Assembly (NCBI RefSeq): GCF_024448935.1
Contig: NZ_JAMOIE010000023.1
Location: forward strand, 1 to 56,563
Reading direction: 5' to 3'
From: Stutzerimonas stutzeri
Lineage (GTDB): Bacteria > Pseudomonadota > Gammaproteobacteria > Pseudomonadales > Pseudomonadaceae
Length of the DNA: 56,563 bases
The notes under the pieces: generated by a model
What the model saw: only the letters and a program-made list of their open reading frames with translations
Database searches by the model: none
What the model was told of the DNA's origin: nothing
Program-made: the position numbers and the translations under genes
Part shown: in pieces, positions 9,183 through 19,844 of the stretch
Layout of the letters: each line of letters opens with the position of its first letter
Numbering within the stretch: the stretch's first letter is position 1

Positions 9183-9806
9183 TTATTCAGATTTCAGCAT
9201 GGGATAAAGCGCGTCGAGCAACTTGCGTCGGCTGAATACCATCTGCCAGCGATGTCCGCCGAGCTGGCGCCAGAGCCGCGCTGAACGAATCCCTGCCAGC
9301 AGCAGTGCGCGTATTTTTGCTGCGTTGTCGCTCTGCTGAAGATGGCGCATGTCGCCTTGGACCTGAATGCGCTGGCGAAAGGTGCTCAGTGTGTCCTGGT
9401 ACAAACCGCCAAAAGAAGCGATTACGTTCTCGTGGGTCAGCCCAAAGTGATCGACTTGCTGCTGTATCTGGTCCAGGCGGCTTCCGATCACCTGCAACAG
9501 GTCACGGCGTTTATCCAGCTGTCGTTCCAGGCCGATCATCGCCAGCGCATAGCGCAGCGGCTCGCGTTGCAGGCTGCTGGTGTCTCGCTCCAGTGCGCCG
9601 ACAAGGGCGCGATAGCCTTCGCGGAGGTTCAAGTCATCCCAGCCATAGATCTCCAAAGCCGGTTTGTCCTCTCGCACCAACAGGCTGCCCAACAGGTTCG
9701 CCAAGGCTGCGTTCGGCACTTGACCGGTTCGGGCTATTCGATCGACCAGTGCTGCAGCTTCGAATACAGCCCCAAGAGCTATCAGTTGTTCCTGTCGTGG
9801 CGTCAT
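9183..9806 (-). CDS. hflD: High frequency lysogenization protein HflD
   Basis: A 207-residue, mostly helical, membrane-associated protein of the HflD family. In E. coli it binds the phage lambda CII protein; its housekeeping role is unclear. The helical pattern and the conserved [20 protein letters not shown] and [22 protein letters not shown] stretches identify it. Its ATG overlaps the mnmA stop codon (ATGA, 9803-9806), so it is translationally coupled to mnmA as in most gammaproteobacteria, and purB follows. Confidence 0.93.
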   Translation of the reverse strand: MTPRQEQLIALGAVFEAAALVDRIARTGQVPNAALANLLGSLLVREDKPALEIYGWDDLNLREGYRALVGALERDTSSLQREPLRYALAMIGLERQLDKRRDLLQVIGSRLDQIQQQVDHFGLTHENVIASFGGLYQDTLSTFRQRIQVQGDMRHLQQSDNAAKIRALLLAGIRSARLWRQLGGHRWQMVFSRRKLLDALYPMLKSE

Positions 9807-10933
9807 GGGCGGGCTCCGGCGAACCAGGGCTCTGCGGTCTCGATCACGCCACCACCGAGGCAAACCTCGCCATCGTAGAACACCACGGATTGGCCAGGTG
9901 TTACGGCGCGTTGAGGTTCGTCGAACACCGCTCGATAGCCGTTGGCGGTCTGTTCCAGCGTGCAGGTCTGGTCGCTCTGCCGATAGCGAACCTTCGCCGT
10001 GAGCCGCAGGGGGACGGTCAGTTCGATCGGATTGACCCAGTAGATTTCTGAGGCGAGCAGGGCGCGAGAAAACAGCCAGGGATGATCGTTGCCTTGACCT
10101 ACCACTAGCACGTTGCGCTCGAGATCCTTGCTTAACACGTACCAGGGCTCGTCGCTCGCGTCCTTGAGGCCGCCGATACCCAGACCCTGTCGCTGGCCGA
10201 TGGTGTGATACATGAGGCCGTGATGGCGACCTATGGTTTCGCCGTCTATCGTTTCGATGTTGCCCGGTTGAGCAGGCAGATATTGCTTGAGAAAATCGCT
10301 GAAACGGCGCTCGCCGATGAAGCAGATGCCGGTCGAGTCTTTCTTTTTTGCCGTCGCCAAACCGTGTTTTTCGGCAACTGCCCGGACCGCTGGCTTTTCC
10401 AGCTGCCCCACCGGAAATAAGGCCTTGCTCAGCTGCTCGCCGCCAACAGCGTGAAGGAAATAGCTTTGGTCCTTGTTCGAGTCCAGCCCCTTGAGCAACT
10501 CGCTGCGCCCATCGATGTCTCGCCGCCGTACGTAGTGTCCGGTCGCGATCAGGTCGGCGCCGAGCGCCAGGGCATAGTCAAGGAACGCCTTGAATTTGAT
10601 CTCGCGGTTGCAAAGGATGTCGGGATTCGGCGTCCTGCCTGCCTTGTACTCAGCCAGAAAGTGCTCGAACACGTTGTCCCAGTACTCAGCGGCGAAGTTT
10701 GCCGTGTGCAGTTTGATGCCGATCCTGTCGCAGACGGCCTGGGCGTCGGCCAGATCCTCCCGGGCAGTGCAATACTCGGTTCCATCATCTTCTTCCCAGT
10801 TCTTCATGAACAGGCCTTCGACCTGGTACCCCTGTTCGAGGAGCAGCAGAGCGGAAACTGACGAGTCGACACCGCCGGACATGCCGACAATGACGCGCAG
10901 CTTTTCAGGGGCAACGAACGGTGAATCAGGCAT
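9803..10933 (-). CDS. mnmA: tRNA-specific 2-thiouridylase MnmA
   Basis: Inserts sulfur at C2 of the wobble uridine in tRNA-Lys, -Glu and -Gln, using ATP to activate the base and a persulfide sulfur delivered by TusE. It has 376 residues. The ATP-binding PP-loop GMSGGVDSS is at 17-25. The catalytic cysteines are seen in the [10 protein letters not shown] and [12 protein letters not shown] contexts, and the C-terminal half holds the two tRNA-binding beta-barrel domains. The sulfur donors TusBCDE are encoded at 31567-32952 in the same window. It starts 68 bases after the nudix gene and overlaps hflD. Confidence 0.97.
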   Translation of the reverse strand: MPDSPFVAPEKLRVIVGMSGGVDSSVSALLLLEQGYQVEGLFMKNWEEDDGTEYCTAREDLADAQAVCDRIGIKLHTANFAAEYWDNVFEHFLAEYKAGRTPNPDILCNREIKFKAFLDYALALGADLIATGHYVRRRDIDGRSELLKGLDSNKDQSYFLHAVGGEQLSKALFPVGQLEKPAVRAVAEKHGLATAKKKDSTGICFIGERRFSDFLKQYLPAQPGNIETIDGETIGRHHGLMYHTIGQRQGLGIGGLKDASDEPWYVLSKDLERNVLVVGQGNDHPWLFSRALLASEIYWVNPIELTVPLRLTAKVRYRQSDQTCTLEQTANGYRAVFDEPQRAVTPGQSVVFYDGEVCLGGGVIETAEPWFAGARP

Positions 10934-11001
10934 AACGACTCAGGGTTAACTTTCAAAGCGTGCAATTCTAACAGGCCGGCCAAGCCAGCGGTTAGCGTCG
11001 C

Positions 11002-11442
11002 TCAGTCTCGTATCACGGCGAGATCGTGGGGCGGGCCAGCCAGGTAGTCGTCAATGCAGCGCAGGATCAGCTCGCTGCGCCAACGTTCCGGTTGGTCGGC
11101 CAGTTCGTCTCGAGTCATCCAGAGTGCTGCGACAATGCCACTGTCGAGTTCGCGGTGCGGCTCATGGCGAACCGGGGTGGCCGCGAAGCAGACGCGCTGA
11201 TAGGTCACGCCGTTGCTGGGTGCAGTGTATAGGTAGATACCCACCACACCCTCGAGCGCAACCTCCCAGCCGGTTTCCTCTAGGGTTTCGCGTACCGCGG
11301 CTTGGCGTAATGTCTCGTGGGGTTCAAGGTGCCCCGCCGGTTGATTCAATACCAAACGGCCGCCTTTTGATTCTTCGACCATAAGGAAGCGGCCATCGAC
11401 CTCGACTATCGTCGCCACGGTTATGTGTGGATGCCAGCTCAT
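11002..11442 (-). CDS. Nudix hydrolase (NudJ-like)
   Basis: A 146-residue cytoplasmic phosphohydrolase. A complete Nudix box lies at about 37-59, G-x5-E-x7-RE-x2-EE-x-GW, with the Mg-binding RETLEETG core. Sequence and position next to mnmA match NudJ, which in E. coli hydrolyses nucleoside tri- and diphosphates and HMP-PP. The substrate here is inference. The start MSWHPHITVATIV was chosen because the extended frame upstream runs through the idh terminator. It is the first gene of the nudix-mnmA-hflD-purB run. Confidence 0.9.
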   Translation of the reverse strand: MSWHPHITVATIVEVDGRFLMVEESKGGRLVLNQPAGHLEPHETLRQAAVRETLEETGWEVALEGVVGIYLYTAPSNGVTYQRVCFAATPVRHEPHRELDSGIVAALWMTRDELADQPERWRSELILRCIDDYLAGPPHDLAVIRD

Positions 11443-11501
11443 GTTCGGCCTCAGCGCGTCTATGGACTTCCATGGTAGCGTTTCGCGTGCACTGTAAAAA
11501 G

Positions 11502-11527
11502 AAACCCCGGCCTGGCGCCGGGGTTTT
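11502..11527 (-). terminator. Terminator of idh
   Basis: CCCCGG (11505-11510) and CCGGGG (11518-11523), extended by A-T pairs, form a stem with T-rich sequence on both sides. It lies 34 bases past the monomeric isocitrate dehydrogenase stop and 60 bases before the nudix start. Confidence 0.85.
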
Positions 11528-11560
11528 CTTTTTCTCACGCAGCAGTACCGCCAGCGAAGA

Positions 11561-13786
11561 TCAAGCCAGGGCGGCGAGCGCGGCGTTGAACGTTGCGCTA
11601 GGACGCATCGCTTTGCGGGTCAGCTCAGGATTGGAGCGGTAATAGCCGCCGATCTCCACGGGCTTGCCCTGAACCTCGGCCAGTTCAGCGAGGATGGCTT
11701 GCTCGTTGTCCTGCAGCTGCTTCGCCAGGGGCGCGAAGTGGGCCTGCAGTTGAGTATCTTCGGTTTGTGCTGCAAGTTCCTGCGCCCAGTACAGCGCCAG
11801 ATAGAAGTGGCTGCCGCGGTTGTCCAGCTCGCCGGTACGACGAGAGGGGGTCTTGTTGTTGTCGAGCAGCTTGCCGGTGGCAGCATCCAGCGTTTTGCCC
11901 AGCAGTTTGGCTTTGACGTTGCCGGTCTTGATGCCTGTCTCTTCCAGCGACACGGCCAGCGCCAGGAACTCACCCAGCGAGTCCCAGCGCAGGTGGTTTT
12001 CTTCGATCAACTGCTGGACATGCTTGGGTGCGGATCCCCCGGCGCCGGTCTCGTACATGCCACCGCCTGCCATCAGGGGAACGATCGACAGCATCTTTGC
12101 CGAGGTGCCGAGTTCCATGATCGGGAACAGGTCGGTCAGGTAGTCGCGCAACACGTTGCCGGTCACAGAAATGGTGTCCTGGCCACGAATCAAGCGCTCC
12201 ATGCTCACGCGGATGGCTTCGTTGTAGCCCATGATGCGAATATCCAGGCCGCTCAGGTCATGCTCCTGCAAGTAGGCTTCAACCTTCTTCTGCAGTTCAC
12301 GATCGTGCGCACGCTCTGGGTCAAGCCAGAAGATGGCCGGGGTGTCCGATTGACGCGCGCGGGTGACAGCCAGCTTGACCCAGTCGCGAATCGGCGCGTC
12401 CTTGGTCTGGCAAGCGCGCCAGATGTCACCTTTCTCCACTTCGTGCTGCATCAGCACGGTGCCGTCAGCCAGCACGACACGCATGGTGCCGTCAGCTTGC
12501 ATTTCGAAGGTCTTGTCATGGGAGCCGTACTCTTCGGCCTTCTGCGCCATCAGGCCGACGTTCGGTACGCTGCCCATGGTTACCGGATCGAAGGCGCCGT
12601 TGGTCTTGCAGAAGTTGATCATCTCCTGATAGATGCGGGCATAGGTGCTCTCTGGCATCACCGCCTTGGTGTCTTTCTGCTTGCCGTCCTTGCCCCACAT
12701 CTGACCCGAGTTGCGGATCATGGCGGGCATGGACGCATCAACGATCACATCGCTCGGGATATGCAGGTTGGTAATGCCCTTGACAGAATCCACCATGGCC
12801 ATTTCAGGGCGCTCGGCATAGCAGGCGTGGATGTCATGAAGAATCTCTTCCTGCTGGGAGTCGGGCAGCGACTTGATCTTGTCGTAGACGCTGCTGATGC
12901 CATTGTTCGGATTGACGCCCAGTTCTTTGAACAGCTCCCCGTGCTTGTCGAAGGCGTCCTTGTAATAAACGCTAACGGCGTGGCCGAAGACGATCGGGTG
13001 CGAGATTTTCATCATCGTCGCCTTGACATGCAGGGACCACATAACGCCGGTTTCCTTGCAGTCCTGCAGCGTTTGCTCGAAAAATTCACGCAGCTTGTTG
13101 CAGCTCATGAACATGCCGTCGAGCACTTCGCCTTTCTGCAAGGCGAGCTGCTTCTTGACCTCAACCTTGCCATCCTTGCCGACAAACTCGATACGCACAT
13201 CACCGGCTGCTTCCATGGTGATGGACTGTTCGCTGGAGAAGAAATCGCCGCCGCGCATGTAGTCCGCATGCGACTGCGACGCCTTGCTCCACTTGCCCAT
13301 CGAGTGCGGATGCTTGCGAGCAAAGGCTTTCACCGCTGCGGGGGCGCGTCGGTCCGAGTTGCCTTCGCGCAGGACCGGATTGACGGCGCTACCGAGCACC
13401 TTGCCGTAACGCGCACGCACGTCCTTGTCGGCTTCCGTCTGCGGGTCTTCTGGAAAATCGGGAATGTTGTAACCCAATGCTTGCAGTTCAGCGATGGCCG
13501 CCTTGAGCTGAGGCACGGAGGCGCTGATGTTGGGAAGCTTGATGATGTTGGCGTCCGGCTGATTGGTCAGCTCTGCAAGCTTGGCCAGGTCATCATCAAC
13601 CGCTTTGTCGGCACCCAGCCGATCGGCAAAGCTTGCAAGGATGCGCCCTGCGAGAGAGATGTCACGTGTTTCGACGGCTATATCAGCGGAGGCGGCAAAG
13701 GCTTCTACAATGGGCAGGAGCGAATAGGTGGCCAACGCCGGGGCTTCGTCGGTGAAGGTATAGATAATCTTCGAGCGGGTAGACAT
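11561..13786 (-). CDS. idh: Isocitrate dehydrogenase, NADP-dependent, monomeric type
   Basis: Converts isocitrate and NADP to 2-oxoglutarate, CO2 and NADPH. At 741 residues it is the monomeric (IDH-II) form, unrelated in length to the dimeric enzyme encoded next to it in the opposite direction. Identifying stretches are [22 protein letters not shown] at the N-terminus, an [16 protein letters not shown] block and the [20 protein letters not shown] region near the C-terminus. Pseudomonads often keep both forms; the monomeric one is not a substrate of AceK-type phosphorylation. It is transcribed alone, divergently from icd, and closed by a terminator. Confidence 0.97.
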   Translation of the reverse strand: MSTRSKIIYTFTDEAPALATYSLLPIVEAFAASADIAVETRDISLAGRILASFADRLGADKAVDDDLAKLAELTNQPDANIIKLPNISASVPQLKAAIAELQALGYNIPDFPEDPQTEADKDVRARYGKVLGSAVNPVLREGNSDRRAPAAVKAFARKHPHSMGKWSKASQSHADYMRGGDFFSSEQSITMEAAGDVRIEFVGKDGKVEVKKQLALQKGEVLDGMFMSCNKLREFFEQTLQDCKETGVMWSLHVKATMMKISHPIVFGHAVSVYYKDAFDKHGELFKELGVNPNNGISSVYDKIKSLPDSQQEEILHDIHACYAERPEMAMVDSVKGITNLHIPSDVIVDASMPAMIRNSGQMWGKDGKQKDTKAVMPESTYARIYQEMINFCKTNGAFDPVTMGSVPNVGLMAQKAEEYGSHDKTFEMQADGTMRVVLADGTVLMQHEVEKGDIWRACQTKDAPIRDWVKLAVTRARQSDTPAIFWLDPERAHDRELQKKVEAYLQEHDLSGLDIRIMGYNEAIRVSMERLIRGQDTISVTGNVLRDYLTDLFPIMELGTSAKMLSIVPLMAGGGMYETGAGGSAPKHVQQLIEENHLRWDSLGEFLALAVSLEETGIKTGNVKAKLLGKTLDAATGKLLDNNKTPSRRTGELDNRGSHFYLALYWAQELAAQTEDTQLQAHFAPLAKQLQDNEQAILAELAEVQGKPVEIGGYYRSNPELTRKAMRPSATFNAALAALA

Positions 13787-14150
13787 GTAGAGTTGACTCT
13801 CTCTTGCTGAGCGTGCACAGAACTTCGATTTGCGCAGGTAGGCGCCCTGGCTGCGTTAGCCATGCCAGTTTCGAGGTTCGCCGCGATGATGTTGGATGCA
13901 GCACCACTGGAGTGTTGAGGTTTGACCGACCGGCTGCGGTTGGCAGCCTGACGGTTCAGAGGCGAGGATCTCGTGGAGACTGGCTGCCTCTCATGACTCG
14001 TTAGCCACCTAAGCAGTATATCACTGCCGTCGGTTGTCAAAGAATGCCTTGACCATACGACGAACGAACATATGGTTTAGGCCGATTCAACTGGGTTATT
14101 CTCTGATGATGACCACTGTTTCATGTTTAACCACAAAAACGGAGTCCAGC
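13787..14150. promoter_or_regulatory. Divergent promoter region between idh and icd
   Basis: A 364-base gap serving both isocitrate dehydrogenase genes. The best candidate for icd is TTGACC (14049-14054), a 16-base spacer and TATGGT (14071-14076), 75 bp before the icd start. I could not define a clear promoter for idh. No extra gene is visible. Confidence 0.4.
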
Positions 14151-15407
14151 ATGGGATACCAAAAGATCCAGGTGCCTGCCAGCGGTGACAAAATCACCGT
14201 CAATACCGATAACACCCTGAACGTACCCAACAATCCGATCATTCCTTATATAGAAGGTGACGGTATTGGCGTGGACATCAGCCCAGTGATGATCAAAGTA
14301 GTCGATGCGGCCGTAGAGAAGGCTTATGGCGGTGAGCGCAAGATCGCTTGGATGGAAATCTATGCAGGCGAGAAGGCCACGCAGGTGTATGACCAGGATA
14401 CCTGGCTGCCCCAGGAGACGCTGGAGGTCGTGCGCGATTTTGTGGTGTCTATCAAGGGTCCTCTGACCACCCCGGTCGGCGGCGGCATTCGCTCGCTGAA
14501 CGTTGCGCTACGCCAAGAGCTGGATCTGTATGTCTGTCAACGCCCCGTACGCTGGTTCACAGGCGTACCCAGCCCGGTGAAGAAGCCCGCAGACGTCGAT
14601 ATGGTGATCTTCCGTGAGAACTCTGAAGACATCTACGCAGGGGTAGAGTGGAAGGCCGGCTCACCTGAGTGCGAAAAGGTCATCAAGTTTCTTACCGAAG
14701 AAATGGGCGTCAAGAAGATTCGCTTCACCGAGAACTGCGGTATCGGCATCAAGCCCGTATCGCTGGAAGGGACCAAGCGTCTGGTGCGCAAGGCGCTGCA
14801 ATACGCAGTCGACAATGATCGCAGCTCAGTGACCATTGTTCACAAGGGCAACATCATGAAGTTCACCGAGGGCGCATTCAAAGAATGGGGCTACGAGGTG
14901 GCGCGCGACGAGTTCGGTGCAGAGTTGCTGGATGGTGGCCCATGGATGCAATTCAAGAACCCTAATACAGGCAAGAACATTGTCGTCAAGGATGCCATTG
15001 CTGACGCAATGCTTCAGCAGATTCTGCTGCGCCCCGCCGAATACGATGTGATCGCCACACTTAATCTGAACGGCGACTACCTGTCAGATGCTCTGGCGGC
15101 CGAAGTGGGTGGCATCGGTATTGCACCGGGGGCGAATCTCTCGGACACAGTTGCCATGTTCGAGGCCACGCACGGCACGGCGCCGAAATATGCGGGGCAG
15201 GACAAGGTCAACCCGGGGTCGTTGATCCTTTCGGCGGAAATGATGTTGCGTCACATGGGTTGGGGGGAAGCAGCCGACCTGATCATCAAGTCGACCGAAA
15301 GCGCTATCGCCGCCAAGACGGTGACATACGATTTCGAGCGTCTGATGGACGGCGCCAAGCTACTGTCCTGCTCGGAATTCGGCAATGCCATGATCTCCCA
15401 CATGTAG
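14151..15407 (+). CDS. icd: Isocitrate dehydrogenase, NADP-dependent, dimeric type
   Basis: The TCA-cycle enzyme, 418 residues, active as a homodimer. Visible features are the substrate-binding [12 protein letters not shown] segment with Ser115, the position equivalent to the serine phosphorylated by AceK in E. coli, the metal-binding [17 protein letters not shown] region and the NADP-binding [17 protein letters not shown] stretch. The start MGYQKIQV has GGAG 7 bases upstream; an open frame extends a further 39 codons with no such site. Phosphorylation would send isocitrate to AceA. It ends at a bidirectional terminator shared with cspD. Confidence 0.97.
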   Translation: MGYQKIQVPASGDKITVNTDNTLNVPNNPIIPYIEGDGIGVDISPVMIKVVDAAVEKAYGGERKIAWMEIYAGEKATQVYDQDTWLPQETLEVVRDFVVSIKGPLTTPVGGGIRSLNVALRQELDLYVCQRPVRWFTGVPSPVKKPADVDMVIFRENSEDIYAGVEWKAGSPECEKVIKFLTEEMGVKKIRFTENCGIGIKPVSLEGTKRLVRKALQYAVDNDRSSVTIVHKGNIMKFTEGAFKEWGYEVARDEFGAELLDGGPWMQFKNPNTGKNIVVKDAIADAMLQQILLRPAEYDVIATLNLNGDYLSDALAAEVGGIGIAPGANLSDTVAMFEATHGTAPKYAGQDKVNPGSLILSAEMMLRHMGWGEAADLIIKSTESAIAAKTVTYDFERLMDGAKLLSCSEFGNAMISHM

Positions 15408-15424
15408 TTTTGAGGGAGCAACAC

Positions 15425-15453
15425 AAAAAGGCCGACCGTCGATCGGCCTTTTT
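15425..15453. terminator. Bidirectional terminator between icd and cspD
   Basis: A perfect 11-bp stem AAAAAGGCCGA/TCGGCCTTTTT with a 7-base loop has U-tracts in both directions, serving icd (plus) and cspD (minus). Confidence 0.93.
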
Positions 15454-15464
15454 GTGGCCTGGCA

Positions 15465-15722
15465 TCAGGCGTCTACGGTCGAGTCCTGTGAGACAGGTGC
15501 AACCGCCTCCGCAGTGGTCTGCAGCGACCGAATGTTGGTTGCGTGCAGGCCCTTGGGACCTTGCAGTATGTCGAACATGACCGCTTGCCCAGCTTTCAGA
15601 GTTCTGTACCCTTCCATTTGAATGGCGGAGTAGTGGGCGAACAGGTCCTCATCGCCGCCGTCTGCTACGATAAATCCATAGCCTTTAGCGTTGTTGAACC
15701 ACTTGACCTTACCGCTTAGCAT
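15465..15722 (-). CDS. cspD: Cold-shock-domain protein CspD
   Basis: An 85-residue nucleic-acid-binding protein. The cold-shock domain fills residues 1-66, with RNP1-like KGYGFI and RNP2-like LFAHYSAI. The 19-residue tail is longer than in CspA-type proteins, as in CspD, which in E. coli inhibits replication in stationary phase. Linkage to clpS-clpA on the other side is conserved across gammaproteobacteria. The start MLSGKVKWF is preceded by GAGG. Confidence 0.93.
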   Translation of the reverse strand: MLSGKVKWFNNAKGYGFIVADGGDEDLFAHYSAIQMEGYRTLKAGQAVMFDILQGPKGLHATNIRSLQTTAEAVAPVSQDSTVDA

Positions 15723-15935
15723 GCTGTTATCCCTCTGCAAAGGAGTCCATCACTGGAGTAACATCCATTTCATTCCGCGCTGATGCAGCACATGGCCCAC
15801 ATGCGCAGCCCGTTGCCGTTGTGGCACATACTGTTTGTATCATCGTTTTGCCGATAGTCAAGGCGACTCGTCAGGTGGCTGTGAAGCCCTTCTATTTACC
15901 CGGCCTCGGCGCCCCGATCTAGAACCGTTATAAGC

Positions 15936-16298
15936 ATGCGCGCATTTCCAGAGATTCGACTAATATTCAATCAAGATCGTCCGAAGCCATCGGACGACGA
16001 CTCCTCTGGCCTGGCGGTCGAAGAAGCCAAGCCGCAGCTGAAGGCACCACCGATGTTCAAAGTTGTCATGTTTAATGATGACTACACGCCGATGGATTTC
16101 GTCGTGGAGGTGCTGGAAGGAATTTTCAATCACAATCGGGAGCTAGCCACCAGGATCATGCTGGCGGTTCATACCGAAGGGCGGGCCGTTTGTGGCGTCT
16201 ACACTCGCGACGTCGCTGAAACCAAAGCAATGCAGGTCAATCAATACGCAAGGGAATGCCAGCATCCGTTGCTTTGTGAGATCGAGAAGGACGGTTAA
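15936..16298 (+). CDS. clpS: ATP-dependent Clp protease adaptor ClpS
   Basis: A 120-residue adaptor that binds N-degrons (N-terminal Leu, Phe, Tyr, Trp) and delivers them to ClpA-ClpP. Residues 1-35 are the flexible N-terminal extension; the folded core begins at about [19 protein letters not shown], where the NDD and M residues line the N-degron pocket, and ends [11 protein letters not shown]. It lies 29 bases before clpA, in one operon. The enzymes that make its substrates, Bpt and Aat, are encoded 3-4 kb downstream. Confidence 0.96.
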   Translation: MRAFPEIRLIFNQDRPKPSDDDSSGLAVEEAKPQLKAPPMFKVVMFNDDYTPMDFVVEVLEGIFNHNRELATRIMLAVHTEGRAVCGVYTRDVAETKAMQVNQYARECQHPLLCEIEKDG

Positions 16299-16327
16299 AC
16301 CCAACTGCTGGGTAAGAGGTGAAAGCT

Positions 16328-18598
16328 ATGTTGAACCGTGAGCTCGAAGTCACTCTGAATCTGGCTTTCAAGGAGGCACGTACCAAGCGTCATGAGTTCA
16401 TGACGGTTGAGCACCTTCTGCTAGCCCTGCTGGACAATGAAGCGGCCGCAACGGTGTTGCGCGCCTGCGGAGCCAGCCTCGATAAACTGCGTCATGACTT
16501 GCAGGAGTTCATCGACTCCACTACGCCTCTGATTCCGCCGCACGATGAGGATCGCGAAACCCAGCCGACCCTGGGCTTCCAGCGGGTATTGCAGCGGGCG
16601 GTGTTCCACGTTCAAAGCTCGGGCAAGCGCGAGGTGACTGGCGCCAATGTGTTGGTTGCGATTTTCAGTGAGCAGGAAAGCCAGGCGGTGTTCTTGCTCA
16701 AGCAGCAGAATGTCGCCCGCATCGACGTCGTCAATTATATTGCTCATGGCATTTCCAAGGTGCCCGGCAACAACGGCAATCCTGAAAGCGACGGGGAAAT
16801 GCAAGATGAGGAGGGTGGCGATTCGTCCGCAGCCGGAAATCCACTCGATGCCTATGCAAGCAATTTGAATGATCTGGCGCGTCAAGGCCGTATCGACCCA
16901 TTGGTCGGGCGTGAACATGAGGTCGAGCGGGTCGCGCAGATCTTGGCTCGCCGTCGCAAGAACAATCCGTTGCTCGTTGGTGAGGCCGGAGTGGGCAAGA
17001 CGGCGATTGCCGAGGGCCTGGCCAAGCGTATCGTAGATAACCAGGTGCCCGAGCTGCTCGCCGACAGCGTCGTTTATTCGCTTGATCTGGGGGCTTTGCT
17101 CGCTGGTACAAAATATCGCGGGGATTTCGAGAAGCGCTTCAAGGCGCTGCTGAACGAGCTTCGCAAGCGTCCGCAGGCTGTCCTGTTCATAGACGAAATT
17201 CACACCATTATCGGTGCTGGTGCCGCCTCGGGCGGCGTGATGGATGCATCGAATTTGCTCAAGCCGCTACTGTCATCTGGGGAGATCCGTTGTATTGGGT
17301 CCACTACCTTCCAGGAGTTCCGTGGCATCTTCGAGAAGGATCGGGCGCTTGCCCGCCGCTTCCAGAAGGTCGACGTTTCAGAGCCGTCCGTTGAAGACAC
17401 CATTGGTATCCTGAGAGGCTTGAAGGGCCGTTTCGAACAGCATCACCATATCGAATACAGCGACGAGTCGCTTCGTGCGGCGGCAGAGCTTGCCTCTCGG
17501 TATATCAATGATCGGCACATGCCGGACAAGGCCATCGATGTCATCGACGAGGCGGGTGCCTACCAGCGTCTACAGCCTGAAGACAAGCGTGTATCGCGAA
17601 TAGATGTTGAGCAGGTTGAAGACATTGTCGCGAAGATCGCACGTATCCCGCCGAAGCATGTGAGCACATCGGATAAGGAACTCCTGCGTAATCTGGAGCG
17701 TGACCTGAAGCTGACCGTTTTCGGTCAGGATGATGCAATCGATTCGCTATCTACGGCTATCAAGCTTTCTCGTGCTGGTTTGAAGGCTCCTGACAAGCCG
17801 GTAGGCTCGTTCCTCTTTGCGGGCCCTACCGGTGTCGGTAAAACAGAAGCTGCTCGACAGCTTGCAAGGGCGTTGGGTATCGAATTGGTGCGCTTCGACA
17901 TGTCCGAGTACATGGAGCGTCACACTGTGTCTCGGCTCATTGGTGCACCGCCAGGCTACGTCGGCTTTGATCAGGGTGGCTTGCTGACCGAGGCGATAAC
18001 CAAGCAGCCACACTGCGTCCTGCTTCTGGACGAGATCGAGAAGGCGCATCCAGAGGTCTTCAACCTGCTGTTGCAGGTCATGGATCATGGGACGCTGACT
18101 GATAACAACGGTCGCAAGGCCGACTTCCGTAACGTCATCATCATCATGACGACGAACGCGGGTGCAGAAACCGCAGCGCGGGCTTCGATCGGTTTCACCC
18201 ATCAGGACCATGCGTCAGACGCGATGGAAGTCATCAAGAAGAGTTTCACACCTGAGTTCCGCAACCGCCTGGATACGATCATCCAGTTCGGCCGTCTTGG
18301 CCATGAGGTCATCAAGAGCATTGTTGACAAATTTCTCATCGAGCTACAGACGCAGCTCGAGGACAAGCATGTCACGCTCGAAGTGTCCGATGCGGCACGT
18401 GGCTGGTTGGCTGAGCGCGGCTACGACGTGCAGATGGGTGCGCGACCAATGGCTCGGCTGATTCAGGACAAGATCAAGCGGCCGCTGGCTGAAGAGATCC
18501 TGTTCGGTGAATTGGCCGAACACGGCGGCGTGGTGCACATCGATATTCGGGATGGCGAGCCCTACTTTGACTTCGAGACGTCTGCCGAGTTGGCTTAA
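16328..18598 (+). CDS. clpA: ATP-dependent Clp protease ATP-binding subunit ClpA
   Basis: A hexameric AAA+ unfoldase that feeds substrates to ClpP; 756 residues. The N-domain (1-145) is the ClpS docking site. D1 has GEAGVGKT and the Walker [10 protein letters not shown]2 has GPTGVGKT and [12 protein letters not shown]. The start ATG at 16328 was chosen over the in-frame GTG at 16319 because AAGAGG (16314-16319) is correctly spaced only for the ATG. A strong terminator follows. clpP is not in this window. Confidence 0.97.
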   Translation: MLNRELEVTLNLAFKEARTKRHEFMTVEHLLLALLDNEAAATVLRACGASLDKLRHDLQEFIDSTTPLIPPHDEDRETQPTLGFQRVLQRAVFHVQSSGKREVTGANVLVAIFSEQESQAVFLLKQQNVARIDVVNYIAHGISKVPGNNGNPESDGEMQDEEGGDSSAAGNPLDAYASNLNDLARQGRIDPLVGREHEVERVAQILARRRKNNPLLVGEAGVGKTAIAEGLAKRIVDNQVPELLADSVVYSLDLGALLAGTKYRGDFEKRFKALLNELRKRPQAVLFIDEIHTIIGAGAASGGVMDASNLLKPLLSSGEIRCIGSTTFQEFRGIFEKDRALARRFQKVDVSEPSVEDTIGILRGLKGRFEQHHHIEYSDESLRAAAELASRYINDRHMPDKAIDVIDEAGAYQRLQPEDKRVSRIDVEQVEDIVAKIARIPPKHVSTSDKELLRNLERDLKLTVFGQDDAIDSLSTAIKLSRAGLKAPDKPVGSFLFAGPTGVGKTEAARQLARALGIELVRFDMSEYMERHTVSRLIGAPPGYVGFDQGGLLTEAITKQPHCVLLLDEIEKAHPEVFNLLLQVMDHGTLTDNNGRKADFRNVIIIMTTNAGAETAARASIGFTHQDHASDAMEVIKKSFTPEFRNRLDTIIQFGRLGHEVIKSIVDKFLIELQTQLEDKHVTLEVSDAARGWLAERGYDVQMGARPMARLIQDKIKRPLAEEILFGELAEHGGVVHIDIRDGEPYFDFETSAELA

Positions 18599-18619
18599 CG
18601 CATTGAGGTGATGGAGCTA

Positions 18620-18646
18620 AAGCGCCCGGCATAGCCGGGCGTTTTT
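18620..18646 (+). terminator. Terminator of clpA
   Basis: CGCCCGGC (18623-18630) and GCCGGGCG (18634-18641) form an 8-bp stem with a 3-base loop followed by TTTTT. Confidence 0.92.
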
Positions 18647-18742
18647 GTCTGATCAAGCTGGCGAAGCGCAAAGCTGGGACACCCAGCCCAGCGCTTTGCA
18701 TGCTGCCGATCGAGCTGCTCGAGTTCGTTGCATGAGCACAAA

Positions 18743-18768
18743 CAAAAAGCCCGGACTATGCCGGGCGT
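18743..18768 (-). terminator. Terminator of infA
   Basis: GCCCGG (18749-18754) and CCGGGC (18761-18766) form the stem; on the minus strand it is followed by TTTTT. It lies 17 bases past the infA stop. Confidence 0.85.
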
Positions 18769-18784
18769 TCATGCTCGCGTCCTG

Positions 18785-19003
18785 TTAACGGGCGCGGTAG
18801 GTGATGCGGCCTTTGCTCAGGTCGTAAGGCGTAAGTTCCACACGAACCTTGTCACCGGTAAGAATCCGGATGTAGTTCTTGCGCATCTTTCCGGAGATGT
18901 GCGCAGTAACGACGTGCCCATTTTCCAACTCCACACGAAACATGGTGTTAGGCAGGGTGTCGACGACAGTACCTTCCATTTCGAAGCTGTCTTCTTTCGA
19001 CAT
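18785..19003 (-). CDS. infA: Translation initiation factor IF-1
   Basis: A 72-residue S1/OB-fold protein that binds the ribosomal A site during initiation. The sequence [19 protein letters not shown]...[16 protein letters not shown] is nearly invariant among gammaproteobacteria. It is transcribed on the minus strand after bpt, as in other pseudomonads, and ends at its own terminator. Confidence 0.98.
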
Positions 19004-19102
19004 TCAGTAAAACCCTCGGTGTCCAATGATAGACCCGGTACGAAGAATGCCCGGGTAAAAGCGGCAAGTATTGTGCCTGAAAGGGCCCCGAGAGCCAAGG
19101 GC

Positions 19103-19810
19103 TCAGGTTAGAGTTATCCAGCGCTGGTTAACCAACAGTTCAATCGGCCTATATTCGGTTTTGTAGTTCATTTTGCGGCAGTTTTTGATCCAGTAGCCCA
19201 GGTAGATTGCTTTCAGTCCGAGTCGGGCCGCTTCACCCACCTGCCAGAGAATCGCAAAGCGACCAAGACTACGGCGTTCCTCGCTGGGGTCGTAAAAGGT
19301 GTAAACGGCGGACAGCCCATTGGGCAGCAGGTCGGTCACAGCCAGGGCGAGCAGGCGGCCTTCCAGGCGGAACTCGTAAAAGCGAGAAAAGGGCAGGTCA
19401 CGGACCAGGAAGGTATAGAACTGGTCTCTGCTTGGCGGGTACATGTCGCCGTCTGCATGGCGCTGTTCGATATAGTTCGCGTAGAGCGCGTAGTACTCTT
19501 CGCTGAACGAAGGGCGGACGTCGGTCACGGTCAGGTCGGCGTTGCGCTTGAGGATGCGTTTCTGCTGACGATTGAGCTGTAGCCCGTCGGCCGGTATCCG
19601 CGCAGGAATGCAAGCGGTGCAACGTTGACAATGCGGGCGGTAAAGGTGGTCCCCGCTGCGGCGGAAACCCATTTCGGACAGCTCTGCGTACACCTGTGCG
19701 TCCATCGGCTGGCTGGGGTCGAGGAAGAGCGTAGTGGCCTGTTCGTCGGGCAGGTAGCTGCAGGCGTGAGGCTGTGTGGCGTAGAACTTGAGACGAGCCA
19801 GTGAAGTCAT
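19103..19810 (-). CDS. bpt: Aspartate/glutamate leucyltransferase (arginyltransferase family)
   Basis: Transfers an amino acid from aminoacyl-tRNA to proteins with N-terminal Asp or Glu, creating N-degrons for ClpS-ClpA. It has 235 residues. The N-terminal [10 protein letters not shown] motif and the [13 protein letters not shown] cysteine cluster are typical, and the C-terminal half has the GNAT-like core ([14 protein letters not shown]). The bacterial Bpt form uses leucyl-tRNA; that specificity is taken from the family. It lies 34 bases after aat, an operon of the two tagging enzymes. Confidence 0.93.
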   Translation of the reverse strand: MTSLARLKFYATQPHACSYLPDEQATTLFLDPSQPMDAQVYAELSEMGFRRSGDHLYRPHCQRCTACIPARIPADGLQLNRQQKRILKRNADLTVTDVRPSFSEEYYALYANYIEQRHADGDMYPPSRDQFYTFLVRDLPFSRFYEFRLEGRLLALAVTDLLPNGLSAVYTFYDPSEERRSLGRFAILWQVGEAARLGLKAIYLGYWIKNCRKMNYKTEYRPIELLVNQRWITLT

Positions 19811-19844
19811 GGTCAGCTCTCGAAAAACTTGAAGTCAGTGTAGG

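Noticed and set aside
11699..13810. A 703-codon open frame opposite the monomeric isocitrate dehydrogenase gene
   Set aside because: Antisense shadow of a long GC-rich gene; composition is unlike a protein and no ribosome binding site or family is seen.
18666..18710. Imperfect inverted repeat (GCAAAGC-TGGG with CCCA-GC-GCTTTGC) between the clpA and infA terminators, considered as a small RNA or REP element
   Set aside because: A single copy in this window with a bulged stem and no promoter; not enough to call.
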